A stretch of 64,000 nt of DNA, from assembly GCA_938039295.1 (NCBI GenBank), contig CALHUY010000053.1, positions 1 through 64,000 on the forward strand, read 5' to 3'. Position numbers and translations under genes: made by a program. Shown here piece by piece: positions 36,608 to 45,782 of this stretch. The notes under the pieces are model-generated. The model worked only from the letters and a program-made list of their open reading frames with translations, was not told the origin of the DNA and searched no databases. The stretch's first letter is position 1; each line of letters starts with the position of its first letter. This DNA comes from an uncultured Solobacterium sp. GTDB taxonomy: Bacteria > Bacillota_I > Bacilli_A > Erysipelotrichales > Erysipelotrichaceae.

Positions 36608-37080
36608 TTAAAATTATTGCCTGTGGCAAACTGAAAGAGAAGTGGATGAAGGAAGGTATCGCTGAGTATGTAAAGCGTATCCGTCCATACGATAAGATTG
36701 AAGTAATTGAAGTACAGGATGAAAAAGCACCAGAGACAAATTCCGCTGCTGAAAATGAGCAAGTAAAGATTGTAGAAGGGCAGCGGTTATTAAAGAATGT
36801 ACGTGATGATGAATATCTCATCTTGTTAGATCTTGCAGGACAAGATATCGATTCTGTGGCTTTAGCAAATAAAATTCAGGATTGTTATAACCATGCTAGA
36901 AGTAAGATTACATTTGTGATTGGTGGTTCTTTGGGCTTGAGTAGTGAGCTAATTGCGCGTGCTGATTTCCGTTGGCGTATATCAAAAGCAACCTTCCCAC
37001 ATCAGCTTTGTAGAATCTTAGTGGTAGAACAAATCTATCGTAGCTTCCGCATTCTACATAACGAGCCATATCATAAGTAA
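36604..37080 (+). CDS. rlmH: 23S rRNA (pseudouridine1915-N3)-methyltransferase
   Basis: SPOUT-class methyltransferase of 158 residues that modifies helix 69 of 23S rRNA on the assembled ribosome. It has MIKIIACGKLKEKWMKEGI, the SAM-binding knot TFVIGGSLGLSSEL and the C-terminal FPHQLCRILVVEQIYRSF. Length matches the family. The start overlaps the stop of the HtrA-like gene by four bases (ATGA) and it closes this long gene run; only a weak AT-rich hairpin (37081-37097) follows. Confidence 0.96.
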   Translation: MIKIIACGKLKEKWMKEGIAEYVKRIRPYDKIEVIEVQDEKAPETNSAAENEQVKIVEGQRLLKNVRDDEYLILLDLAGQDIDSVALANKIQDCYNHARSKITFVIGGSLGLSSELIARADFRWRISKATFPHQLCRILVVEQIYRSFRILHNEPYHK

Positions 37081-37124
37081 ATTTCTAACATAGAAATATT
37101 GTATCGAATTGCAACTTCCTACAA

Positions 37125-37138
37125 TGTAAACGCTTGTA
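37125..37138 (+). promoter_or_regulatory. cre-like site (CcpA) at the ptsH promoter
   Basis: TGTAAACGCTTGTA matches the cre consensus TGNAANCGNWNNCW except at one position and overlaps the -35. Confidence 0.5.
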
Positions 37139-37162
37139 TATGAAACAAGTATGTTATAAAAT
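37134..37162 (+). promoter_or_regulatory. Promoter of ptsH
   Basis: TTGTAT (37134-37139), 17-base spacer, TAAAAT (37157-37162); an alternative TATAAA lies at 37155-37160. 40 bases before the start, with AGGAGG at 37190-37195. Confidence 0.55.
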
Positions 37163-37201
37163 ACAGATATAGTAAGTAAAAATTATCAGGAGGATAAACC
37201 A

Positions 37202-37468
37202 ATGAAAGAGATTACTGTTACAGTTGTTGACCCAGTAGGATTACACGCACGTCCTGCTACAGTTGCTGTAAATGCTGCAAGCAAGTTTAAGAGTGAAGTA
37301 AAGGTATCCTATAAGGGACGTACAGTGAATATGAAGTCCATTATGGGTGTTATGTCACTTGGTATTCCAACACAGTCTGAAATTACAATTTCCTGTGAAG
37401 GTGACGACGAAGACTCAGCTGTTAAGACAATTGAAGATGTTCTTCGCGCTCAAAAAGTTATTGCTTAA
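37202..37468 (+). CDS. ptsH: HPr phosphocarrier protein
   Basis: An 88-residue carrier that passes phosphate from Enzyme I to sugar-specific Enzymes II of the PTS. It has GLHARPAT with His15 as phosphate acceptor and MKSIMGVMSLG with Ser46, the site of HPr kinase and the switch for CcpA-mediated catabolite control in Firmicutes. It is a single gene, not linked to Enzyme I (ptsI) as is usual, with its own promoter and terminator. The cre-like site on its promoter suggests control by its own phosphorylated form with CcpA. Confidence 0.96.
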   Translation: MKEITVTVVDPVGLHARPATVAVNAASKFKSEVKVSYKGRTVNMKSIMGVMSLGIPTQSEITISCEGDDEDSAVKTIEDVLRAQKVIA

Positions 37469-37486
37469 TAGATAACGATAAGGGGA

Positions 37487-37514
37487 GAAAGATGTTTTGA
37501 CATCTTTCTTTTTT
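37487..37514 (+). terminator. Terminator of ptsH
   Basis: 8-bp stem GAAAGATG/CATCTTTC with loop TTTTGA, then six T. Confidence 0.88.
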
Positions 37515-37527
37515 CTTATGTTAAAAT
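37497..37527 (+). promoter_or_regulatory. Possible promoter of pgm, overlapping the ptsH terminator
   Basis: TTGACA (37497-37502) lies in the terminator loop and stem; TAAAAT (37522-37527) preceded by TGT forms an extended -10, with a long 19-base spacer. Confidence 0.45.
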
Positions 37528-37548
37528 AGGAATAAGGAGCTAGAAATT

Positions 37549-39231
37549 ATGTATTTAGATGAATATAAACGTTGGCTATCTGCAAACTTAATCGACTTCG
37601 ATTTACATGCAGAATTAGCTAGTATTGAAAATGATGAAGAAGCAATCAAGGAAAGATTTGCAGTATCCTTGAAGTTTGGTACAGCCGGTTTAAGAGGTAC
37701 TCTTGGTGCTGGTACAAACCGTATGAATATCTGGGTTGTTCGCCAAGCTACACAGGGTGTTGCGGATTGGGTTAAAACACAGGGTGGTACACAAACTGTT
37801 GCGATTAGTTATGACAGCCGTTTGAAGGGTTGGACATTTGCGAAAGATGCCGCTGCTGTATTAGCGGCTAACGGTATCAATGTTCGTCTTTATGATGAAC
37901 TAATGCCTGTACCTGCCTTAAGTTTTGCGACAAGATACTATCACTGTAACGCAGGTATCATGATTACTGCATCTCACAATCCAGCAAAATATAACGGTTT
38001 TAAGGCATATGGACCAGATGGTTGTCAGATGACAGATGATGCGGCTGCGATTGTATACGATCAGATTCAGAAGACAGACGTACTAACAGGTGCGAAATAT
38101 ATTTCCTTTGCGGAGGGTGTAGCCAAGGGTCTTATCCAGTTTGTTGGTGATGATTGCAAGGAAGCACTCTATGAAGCAACAGAAGCTAGACAAGTTCGTC
38201 CAGGTCTATGTAAGACTGCTGGTTTAAAACTTGTTTACTCTCCATTAAATGGTACTGGTCTAGTACCTGTAACACGTGTGTTAAGCGATATGGGTATTAC
38301 AGATATTACAATCGTTCCTGAACAGGAATATCCAAATGGATACTTTACAACATGTTCATATCCAAACCCTGAAATCTATGAAGCATTAGAAAAGGGATTG
38401 GAACTTGCGAAGAAGGTAGGAGCAGACTTAATGCTTGCAACTGATCCGGACGCTGACCGTGTAGGTATTGCGATGAAGTGTCCAGATGGTTCTTACGAAC
38501 TTGTATCTGGTAATGAAATGGGTGTACTCTTATTAGATTACATTTGTGCTGGACGTATTGAAAAGGGCACAATGCCTAAGAATCCAGTCGCTGTTAAGTC
38601 TATCGTATCTACACCTCTAGCAGATTTAGTTGCGAAACACTATGGTGTTGAATTACGTCATACATTAACAGGTTTCAAGTGGATTGGTGATCAGATTGCA
38701 CAGCTTGAAGCAAATGGTGAAGAAGAGCGTTTCATCTTCGGTTTTGAAGAGAGCTATGGTTACTTAGCGGGTTCTTATGTACGTGATAAGGATGCGGTTG
38801 TTGGGTCTATGTTAATCTGTGAGATGGCTGCGTACTACCGTAGTATTGGTTCCTCTATCAAGCAACGCTTGGAAGAAATCTATGCACAGTATGGACGTTT
38901 CCTTAACCAGGTAGATAGCTATGAGTTTGCAGGTCTTTCCGGCATGGATAAGATGGCTGGTATTATGAATACTCTACGTACAAATCCACCAGTAGAATTT
39001 GCTGGACGCAAGGTTGTATCTGTAACAGACTATAATAAGCCTGAAGAGACAGGATTACCTAAGGCAAATGTACTAATCTTTGGTTTAGAAGATGGTGCGA
39101 CAGTCGTGGTTCGTCCTTCTGGTACAGAGCCTAAGATTAAGACATACTTTACAACTTTAGGTAAAGACTTGGCTGAAGCACAGAAGGAAAAGGATGAGTT
39201 AGCAGCAGTACTTAAACCTTTATTCTCCTAA
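37549..39231 (+). CDS. pgm: Phosphoglucomutase / phosphomannomutase family protein
   Basis: Interconverts glucose 1- and 6-phosphate, linking glycolysis to glycogen and wall sugars. The 560-residue protein of the alpha-D-phosphohexomutase family has FGTAGLRGTLGAGTNRMN, the phosphoserine loop TASHNPAKYNG (Ser142), the metal loop DPDADRVGIA, the sugar loop GFEESYGYLAG and the phosphate-binding RPSGTEPKIK. The long form is typical for Firmicutes PgcA-like enzymes. It lies upstream of glgB-pulA, supporting a role in supplying glucose 1-phosphate for storage. Confidence 0.95.
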   Translation: MYLDEYKRWLSANLIDFDLHAELASIENDEEAIKERFAVSLKFGTAGLRGTLGAGTNRMNIWVVRQATQGVADWVKTQGGTQTVAISYDSRLKGWTFAKDAAAVLAANGINVRLYDELMPVPALSFATRYYHCNAGIMITASHNPAKYNGFKAYGPDGCQMTDDAAAIVYDQIQKTDVLTGAKYISFAEGVAKGLIQFVGDDCKEALYEATEARQVRPGLCKTAGLKLVYSPLNGTGLVPVTRVLSDMGITDITIVPEQEYPNGYFTTCSYPNPEIYEALEKGLELAKKVGADLMLATDPDADRVGIAMKCPDGSYELVSGNEMGVLLLDYICAGRIEKGTMPKNPVAVKSIVSTPLADLVAKHYGVELRHTLTGFKWIGDQIAQLEANGEEERFIFGFEESYGYLAGSYVRDKDAVVGSMLICEMAAYYRSIGSSIKQRLEEIYAQYGRFLNQVDSYEFAGLSGMDKMAGIMNTLRTNPPVEFAGRKVVSVTDYNKPEETGLPKANVLIFGLEDGATVVVRPSGTEPKIKTYFTTLGKDLAEAQKEKDELAAVLKPLFS

Positions 39232-39248
39232 GAAATTTGAATACAGAT

Positions 39249-39276
39249 AGATGCAGGTTGATATCTGCATCTTTTT
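39249..39276 (+). terminator. Terminator of pgm
   Basis: 8-bp stem AGATGCAG/CTGCATCT with loop GTTGATAT, then a T-run. Confidence 0.85.
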
Positions 39277-39341
39277 GTTTGGAATTCTATGTTTGTTTAT
39301 ACGTTTTTTGACATCTATCTGTATCTATTCAATACTGGCAA

Positions 39342-39350
39342 TGTTAAAAT
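39342..39350 (+). promoter_or_regulatory. Possible extended -10 promoter of glgB-pulA-secA
   Basis: TGTTAAAAT (TAAAAT 39345-39350), 29 bases before glgB. No -35 at usual distance; a TTGACA at 39308 is too far (31 bases). Confidence 0.4.
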
Positions 39351-39379
39351 AAATGTAACGTAGTTACGGAGGATCACAT

Positions 39380-41203
39380 ATGAATTTAGAACGTATCATT
39401 GAAGAGTTTCATCAGGGCCATTCCTTGAATGCATATGAGGTGTTTGGTGCCCATTTTGTGGACGGAGGGGTTCGCTTCACAGTGTATGCGCCTCATGCGG
39501 AAAATGTATGGGTCGTTGGATCATTTACAAACTGGGATGAGAATCAGATTTTGATGGAAAGAATGAACTTCCAAGGTGTATGGACAATCACAGTTCCATA
39601 TTTAAACGAGTGGGAAGTTTATAAATATAAGATTCAAACAAGAACAGGCAACATTCTATATAAAGCAGACCCATTTGCTTTCTATAGTGAGACAAGACCA
39701 AATACAGCAAGCAAGCTGGTTGATTTAAACAAACTAACTTGGACAGATGATAAGTGGCTCCAAGAGCGTAGTTTAAACTTTGATAAGCCAATGAATATCT
39801 ATGAGCTATATGTTGGTGGTTGGAAACGTAATGGTGAACATCCATATTCCTATGACATGCTTGCAGATGAACTGATTCCATATATCAAAGAAAATGGATA
39901 TACACATATTGAGTTAATGCCATTGAGTGAGTATCCATTTGATGGATCTTGGGGATATCAGGTAAGTGGATACTATTCCTTAACGAGTCGTTATGGAAAT
40001 CCACAGGAGTTTAACCGCTTTGTCGATCGTTGCCATGCGGCTGGAATAGGTATCATCATCGATATGGTGCCTGTTCACTTCGTAAAGGATGACTTTGGTT
40101 TACGTTACTTTGATGGTGAAGCGTTATATGAGTATCCAAATGAATATGACGCAAACTCTGAGTGGGGTACGATGAACTTTAACTTATGGAATGAAGAAGT
40201 ACGTTCCTTCTTAATGTCATCAGCAGCCTTCTGGGTAAATATGTATCATATGGATGGTATTCGTATCGATGCGGTATCTAACCTCATTTATTGGGCTGGT
40301 AATCGTGATAGAGGCACAAATGATGGTGCGATTTACTTTGTTAAACGTTTGAATTACTACATGCATAAGGAATTCCCAACTGTCATGATGATTGCGGAAG
40401 ATAGTTCTGATTTCCCGAACGTAACAGTAGCGACGGAAAAAGATGGATTGGGATTTGACTATAAGTGGGATCTTGGTTGGATGAATGATACTCTCAAGTA
40501 TTATGGAACAGACCCTATCTATCGTTACTATGACCATCATAAGTTGACTTTCTCAATGGCATACTTCTATAGTGAGAAGTTCTTAATGCCATTTAGCCAT
40601 GATGAAAACGTACATGGCAAGCATACCGTCATCGATCGTATGTGGGGTGACTATGATGCGAAGTTTGCACAAGCAAAGAACTTGTATGCATACATGTATG
40701 CTCATCCTGGTAAGAAGTTAAACTTTATGGGTAATGAGCTTGGTTCCTTCCGTGAGTTTGATGAAACTCGTGAAATTGACTGGGAATTACTCCAGTATCC
40801 AAAGCACTATTCCTTCAATTTATTTATTAAGAAGTTAAATGAGTTATATTTGTCACATGCGTGCTTGTATGAAGCGGATTATAGCTATGATAGCTTTAAG
40901 TGGATTGATGCGGATAACAATATACAAAGCGTATATTCATTCTATCGTAGTAGTAAGGATGAATATCTTGTGTGTGTATTGAACTTAAGTAATGCAACAT
41001 ATGAGAATTTTGAGTTAGAAATGCCACAAGGCGGATTCTATAAAGAAGTATTGAATTCAGATGACCAAATCTATGGTGGTAATGGAATGATCCATCCTAG
41101 AGCGATTCGTACTTCAAAGAAAGATGGAAAGAATATCTTGAAGATGAATCTTGCACCTTTTGCAGCAGTTTGGTTTGTGGCGAAAAAAAGAGGTAAGAAA
41201 TAA
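39380..41203 (+). CDS. glgB: 1,4-alpha-glucan branching enzyme
   Basis: Introduces alpha-1,6 branches into glycogen. The 607-residue protein has an N-terminal CBM48 domain (AYEVFGAHFVDGG, WVVGSFTNWDE) and a GH13 barrel with GSWGYQVSGYYS, nucleophile Asp297 in GIRIDAVSNL, acid/base Glu340 in MIAEDSSDFP and FSHDENVHGKH. It is slightly shorter than the usual 630 or more residues, as in Firmicutes versions. ACGGAGG precedes the ATG. pulA starts two bases after its stop, so the two opposing activities, branching and debranching, are co-expressed. Confidence 0.95.
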   Translation: MNLERIIEEFHQGHSLNAYEVFGAHFVDGGVRFTVYAPHAENVWVVGSFTNWDENQILMERMNFQGVWTITVPYLNEWEVYKYKIQTRTGNILYKADPFAFYSETRPNTASKLVDLNKLTWTDDKWLQERSLNFDKPMNIYELYVGGWKRNGEHPYSYDMLADELIPYIKENGYTHIELMPLSEYPFDGSWGYQVSGYYSLTSRYGNPQEFNRFVDRCHAAGIGIIIDMVPVHFVKDDFGLRYFDGEALYEYPNEYDANSEWGTMNFNLWNEEVRSFLMSSAAFWVNMYHMDGIRIDAVSNLIYWAGNRDRGTNDGAIYFVKRLNYYMHKEFPTVMMIAEDSSDFPNVTVATEKDGLGFDYKWDLGWMNDTLKYYGTDPIYRYYDHHKLTFSMAYFYSEKFLMPFSHDENVHGKHTVIDRMWGDYDAKFAQAKNLYAYMYAHPGKKLNFMGNELGSFREFDETREIDWELLQYPKHYSFNLFIKKLNELYLSHACLYEADYSYDSFKWIDADNNIQSVYSFYRSSKDEYLVCVLNLSNATYENFELEMPQGGFYKEVLNSDDQIYGGNGMIHPRAIRTSKKDGKNILKMNLAPFAAVWFVAKKRGKK

Positions 41204-41205
41204 AG

Positions 41206-43320
41206 ATGTCAATATTTAATGCGTATTTAGATGATTTTGGGAAAATTACTGTAACGATTGATCGTAGCTTTTATCATGGTGAATCAAGTCGATTCCAATT
41301 GACGGCAATAGGTGGTTATGTAGAGGAACTATCAATTGAAGGTGTAGAGACACATGATAATTTTGTCCTATATCGTCTAAAGGGTTTATATGAACCTAAC
41401 TTCCGTATGGATTATCAGGTTCGTGAAAGTCATGGTAGATATACGCCATTGATTGCACGTTTGATTGTAAAGCGCGAACGCTTTAATGCCTTGTATGGGT
41501 ATGAGAAAGATGACTTAGGGTCACACTATACTCCTGAATATACATGGTTTAAGGTATGGGCACCAACTGCGGTAAATGTATCACTATCCTTAGATGTTAG
41601 TGGTGTTCAGATACTAAAGGCAATGGAACCTAGTGAAATGGGTACTTGGTATGTAAAAGTTCCAGGTGACTTTAAACATGCGACATATACATATTTAGTA
41701 GAACGTAATGGTAAAGTGGTGAAATCCTTAGACCCATATGCATATAGTTGTAATGGAAATGCAAAGGCAAGTGCAGTTATTGATTTATCTGAATTAGATA
41801 AGATTAAAGATTATCCTTTTGAAGATACAATCGCACCTACAGAAGCAATCATCTATGAATGCAGTGTTCGTGATATGACAATGCATCCATTTACTGGTAC
41901 TACAACACACGGAAAGTTCAAATCATTATGTGAGGATGGAACGGAATATAGAGGTCTTCCTACGGGATTAAACTATATTAAATCCTTAGGTGTAACGCAT
42001 GTTCAGTTTATGCCATTAACAGACTTTAGTACGGTTGATGATTTTAAGCCTGAACTCAACTACAACTGGGGTTACGACCCTCGTCAATATCTATCGTTAA
42101 AGGGTAGTTTTAGTTCTGATCCAGATCACCCATATGTACGCATGAAAGAGTTTAAAGAACTGGTAGCATGTCTTCACCGCAATCAGTTGCGTGTAACATT
42201 AGATGTTGTCTTTAATCATGTCTATGATGTTGCGGAAAGTGCGTTTGACTGTTTAGTACCATATTACTACTTCCGTTATAACGAAGAGGGTTATATGTCT
42301 AATGGTTCATACTGTGGAAATGACTTTGCTTCAGAAATGCCAATGGCTTCTAGATATCTTGTGTATGTCATTCGTAACTTAATGCAAATTTATGGTATTG
42401 ATGGCTTCCGTTTTGACTTAATGGGAATCATTGATGTTGCTACGATGAATAAGATTCGTAATGAAGCAATTCACAATAACCCAAGTGCACTAATTTATGG
42501 TGAAGGTTGGGACATGCCGACGATGTTACAAGCATCACAAAAGGCAAATATTCATAACCAAGGGGCAATGCCTCACATTGGTCACTTCAATGACTATTTC
42601 CGTGATGTAATTAAGGGTAAGACAAGTGAAAGTGAAAAGTATGAGCGTGGTTATGCGACTGGTAAGTGGGAAAACGCATTTGCTAGCTTAGCAGCTTTAA
42701 CCGCAAATGTTCTTGATACACCGCATTATAAGATATTCTTCTCACCAGATCAGTCCATCAACGGATTTGAAACACACGACAATAGTACGGTGTGGGATAA
42801 GATGCATGCATGTTGTAATAACGAAGATAGAGCTACTCGTATTCGTCGTCAGAAGATGATGATTGCGATTACGATGGTTTCACAAGGTATACCGTTTGTA
42901 CATGCTGGTTTCGAATTCTGTGCTACAAAGAAGGATAATCATAATTCTTATAACGCTCCAGATGAAATTAATCGTATGGACTGGGAAAGAATGGAATATT
43001 ATCAAGAAGTTGTGAAGTATTTCCGTAAAGCAACAGCACTTCGCAGGTCAGTAAGTGAATTCTGTCTGAAAACTGCGTTAGAAATTAATGAAAAAGTAAA
43101 GGTTTGGGTTGCGGATGACCAGACTGTATTCTATGATATTGCAGGTTCGAAGGGTAAAGCTGAAACGATTCGTGTCATTATTAATCCATCAACTGGTGAT
43201 CGATTCTATAGTTTTGATGAGAAGTGGCAGATCATTTTTGATGGAAATGGTAATAGTCAACCAGGTAAATCAAATCATGTTTGTGTTCCAGCATTAAGCC
43301 TAATCGTATGCAAGAGGTAA
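41206..43320 (+). CDS. pulA: Type I pullulanase (debranching enzyme)
   Basis: Hydrolyses alpha-1,6 links of glycogen or pullulan. The 704-residue protein has no signal peptide, so it acts inside the cell. After an N-terminal beta domain and a CBM48-like domain (TWFKVWAPTAVNVSLSL) the GH13 barrel carries the type I pullulanase hallmark YNWGYDPRQY, nucleophile Asp404 in GFRFDLMG, acid/base Glu433 in IYGEGWDMPT, and FETHDNSTVWDKM. It sits between glgB and secA with 2- and 3-base gaps. It probably trims or recycles glycogen made by glgCDA and glgB. Confidence 0.95.
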   Translation: MSIFNAYLDDFGKITVTIDRSFYHGESSRFQLTAIGGYVEELSIEGVETHDNFVLYRLKGLYEPNFRMDYQVRESHGRYTPLIARLIVKRERFNALYGYEKDDLGSHYTPEYTWFKVWAPTAVNVSLSLDVSGVQILKAMEPSEMGTWYVKVPGDFKHATYTYLVERNGKVVKSLDPYAYSCNGNAKASAVIDLSELDKIKDYPFEDTIAPTEAIIYECSVRDMTMHPFTGTTTHGKFKSLCEDGTEYRGLPTGLNYIKSLGVTHVQFMPLTDFSTVDDFKPELNYNWGYDPRQYLSLKGSFSSDPDHPYVRMKEFKELVACLHRNQLRVTLDVVFNHVYDVAESAFDCLVPYYYFRYNEEGYMSNGSYCGNDFASEMPMASRYLVYVIRNLMQIYGIDGFRFDLMGIIDVATMNKIRNEAIHNNPSALIYGEGWDMPTMLQASQKANIHNQGAMPHIGHFNDYFRDVIKGKTSESEKYERGYATGKWENAFASLAALTANVLDTPHYKIFFSPDQSINGFETHDNSTVWDKMHACCNNEDRATRIRRQKMMIAITMVSQGIPFVHAGFEFCATKKDNHNSYNAPDEINRMDWERMEYYQEVVKYFRKATALRRSVSEFCLKTALEINEKVKVWVADDQTVFYDIAGSKGKAETIRVIINPSTGDRFYSFDEKWQIIFDGNGNSQPGKSNHVCVPALSLIVCKR

Positions 43321-43323
43321 AAT

Positions 43324-45648
43324 ATGGGATTATTTGGAAATCTATTCGATAGTGAAAAAAGACATTTTCATCAAGCTGAAGTACTCGCAGATAAAGTTTT
43401 AAAATTAGAAGAAACATATGCGCAGAAAACAGATGACGAGTTACGTGAAGTAACAAAACAACTACAAGAAAAAATACAGGCAGGGACATCTTTAAAAGAT
43501 GTACTGCCTGATGCTTTTGCGAATGCTCGTGAAGCAGCAAAACGTGTATTAAATGAATTTCCGTATCGTGTTCAGGTATTAGGTGGTGTCCTACTACATG
43601 AAGGTGATATTGCGGAAATGAAGACTGGTGAAGGTAAGACATTAACAGCTGTTATGCCAATCTATTTACATGCATTAGCAGGTAAGGGTGCACATGTTGT
43701 TACAGTCAATGAATATCTAGCAAAGCGTGATGCGGAGTGGATGGGTCGTGTATATACCTTCCTTGGCCTGACGGTTGGATGCAACTTACACTCTCTTTCT
43801 GAAAGTGAGAAGAGGCAGGCATATGCTTGTGATATTACGTATACAACAAACTCAGAACTTGGATTTGATTATCTAAGAGATAATATGGTAATGCGTAAGG
43901 AACAGCGTGTGTTACGCGGTTTACATTATGCTGTATTGGATGAAGTTGACTCTATCTTAATCGATGAGGCTAGAACACCACTAATTATCAGTGGTCCAGG
44001 ACCAGTTTTAGATCAACAATATATTCAAGCGGACCGCTTTGCGAAGAGTTGTAAAAGAGATGTTGATTTTGAAATTGATAGAGAAGATCGTACAGTTGTA
44101 TTAACAGAGGCTGGTTTAAAGAAGGCTGACCGTGCCTTCGGCATTGAAAATATCTATAACGGTGAACATGCAAGCATAGTACACTATATTCAAAATGCAA
44201 TGCGTGCAAACTATCTTATGACAAGAGATGTTGAATATGTCGTTGGAGATGATGAAATTATTCTTGTTGACCAGTTTACTGGTAGAAAAATGGCTGGACG
44301 TGAATTTAGTGATGGATTACATCAAGCAATTCAGGCCAAAGAAAATGTTGGTATCAAGCAAGAGACAATTACGCTTGCGACGATTACATATCAGAATTTC
44401 TTCCGCTTATATGACCTGTTAAGCGGTATGACAGGTACTGCAAAGACAGAAGAAAATGAATTCTTAAATACTTATAACATGCGTGTATATGAAGTACCTA
44501 CAAATAGACCAGTAGCGCGTATTGACGAACCAGATTTGGTATTTAAAAATAGACATGAAAAATATGAAGCTATTGTTGCACATACAAAAGAATTGTATGA
44601 AAAGGGACAACCAGTATTAATTGGTACTTTGTCTATCGGTATTAATGAAGCACTCAGCGAAATGTTAAAGAAACAAAATATTCCTCATCATGTCTTAAAT
44701 GCAAAAAATGATGAGAATGAAGCAGAGATTATCGCAAAGGCAGGTCAAAAGTTTGCGGTAACAGTTGCGACAAATATGGCTGGTCGAGGCACGGATATTA
44801 AATTAGGTGATGGTGTCAAAGAACTAGGTGGTCTTGCGGTACTTGGTAGTGAGCGACATGAAGCAAAACGTATTGACAATCAGCTACGTGGACGTTCTGG
44901 TCGTCAAGGTGACCCTGGATTTTCAAGATTCTACTGTTCGATGGATGATGATTTGATTGTGGAATATCATACAGACGAAAGTGAAGGTTTGATTGAGCGC
45001 TTTGAACATGATAAAGAAAATATCAATAAGATGAGAGCACTGATTGATCGTACACAAGAACGTGCCGAAGGTTTACACTTTGATACACGTAAGAATACAT
45101 TAGAGTATGACGATGTATTGATGACACAACGCCATCTAATCTATGATCAAAGAGACAAGGTTCTCGATCTTGAAGATATGGAACCGCTTGTTCGTGAGCT
45201 CATCAAAGAGAATGTATCTTCTGCGATTGAAGAATATCATCAGATTCCTAATAAGAATGATGCAAAGCAAAAACTTGCAGAGTACCTAAATGGTATGGGA
45301 ATTGATGGTATGCAGTATGCTGAAGCAATCCATAGAGAATCACAAGAAGAGATTACAGATGCAATTATGGATGTATACCACACAAAGACTGCAGAGCTTC
45401 CACAAGAAGAACTACAGAGTATGGTGAAGTTTATATTCTTGCAGATTCTTGATCGTGAGTGGATTCATCATGTGGATGTTATGGAACATTTAAAAACGAG
45501 CGTTCGCTTACGTAGTTATGCAAATGTTAAACCGATTGATGCGTATCGTGAAGAGGGATTCAATCGATTTAATGCAATGATGCAGAATATCTCAGAACAG
45601 ACAGTTTCTACATTATTACATATCCAAACAAATGTAGTATCGGAATAG
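43324..45648 (+). CDS. secA: Preprotein translocase ATPase SecA
   Basis: Motor ATPase driving exported proteins through SecYEG. The 774-residue protein has Walker A MKTGEGKTLTAVMP, VLDEVDSILIDEARTPLIIS, the helicase motif ATNMAGRGTDIKLG and LRGRSGRQGDPGFSRFY, followed by the helical wing/scaffold. It reads as the housekeeping type. The C-terminal zinc-binding SecB/lipid tail (CxCx8CH) is absent; the protein ends in HIQTNVVSE. The gene follows pulA by three bases with GAGG in pulA's last codons, so it is probably read with glycogen genes; the usual neighbour prfB is not here. Confidence 0.95.
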   Translation: MGLFGNLFDSEKRHFHQAEVLADKVLKLEETYAQKTDDELREVTKQLQEKIQAGTSLKDVLPDAFANAREAAKRVLNEFPYRVQVLGGVLLHEGDIAEMKTGEGKTLTAVMPIYLHALAGKGAHVVTVNEYLAKRDAEWMGRVYTFLGLTVGCNLHSLSESEKRQAYACDITYTTNSELGFDYLRDNMVMRKEQRVLRGLHYAVLDEVDSILIDEARTPLIISGPGPVLDQQYIQADRFAKSCKRDVDFEIDREDRTVVLTEAGLKKADRAFGIENIYNGEHASIVHYIQNAMRANYLMTRDVEYVVGDDEIILVDQFTGRKMAGREFSDGLHQAIQAKENVGIKQETITLATITYQNFFRLYDLLSGMTGTAKTEENEFLNTYNMRVYEVPTNRPVARIDEPDLVFKNRHEKYEAIVAHTKELYEKGQPVLIGTLSIGINEALSEMLKKQNIPHHVLNAKNDENEAEIIAKAGQKFAVTVATNMAGRGTDIKLGDGVKELGGLAVLGSERHEAKRIDNQLRGRSGRQGDPGFSRFYCSMDDDLIVEYHTDESEGLIERFEHDKENINKMRALIDRTQERAEGLHFDTRKNTLEYDDVLMTQRHLIYDQRDKVLDLEDMEPLVRELIKENVSSAIEEYHQIPNKNDAKQKLAEYLNGMGIDGMQYAEAIHRESQEEITDAIMDVYHTKTAELPQEELQSMVKFIFLQILDREWIHHVDVMEHLKTSVRLRSYANVKPIDAYREEGFNRFNAMMQNISEQTVSTLLHIQTNVVSE

Positions 45649-45664
45649 AATATGTAAAAATAAA

Positions 45665-45699
45665 GGCAGAATACTTATTGGGGAGTATCCTGTCTTTTT
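45665..45699 (+). terminator. Terminator of glgB-pulA-secA
   Basis: 11-base stem with one mismatch (45665-45675 with 45684-45694), then five T. Confidence 0.8.
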
Positions 45700-45782
45700 G
45701 ATTTTTACAAAAATAATCATAAATTTTATAGATAAATGAATTATAATAATATAGATATATAAACATTATTTGGAGGGGAATT

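Noticed and set aside
37081..37097. Terminator after rlmH
   Set aside because: The 7-bp stem is AT-rich and lacks a T-run; left as uncertain.
39308..39350. Classical sigma-A promoter TTGACA ... TAAAAT before glgB
   Set aside because: The spacer would be 31 bases; only the extended -10 is kept as a weak candidate.
43324..45648. Accessory SecA2
   Set aside because: Motifs and N-terminus fit the housekeeping type, and no accessory SecY or glycosylated adhesin export genes adjoin; only the short tail suggested it.
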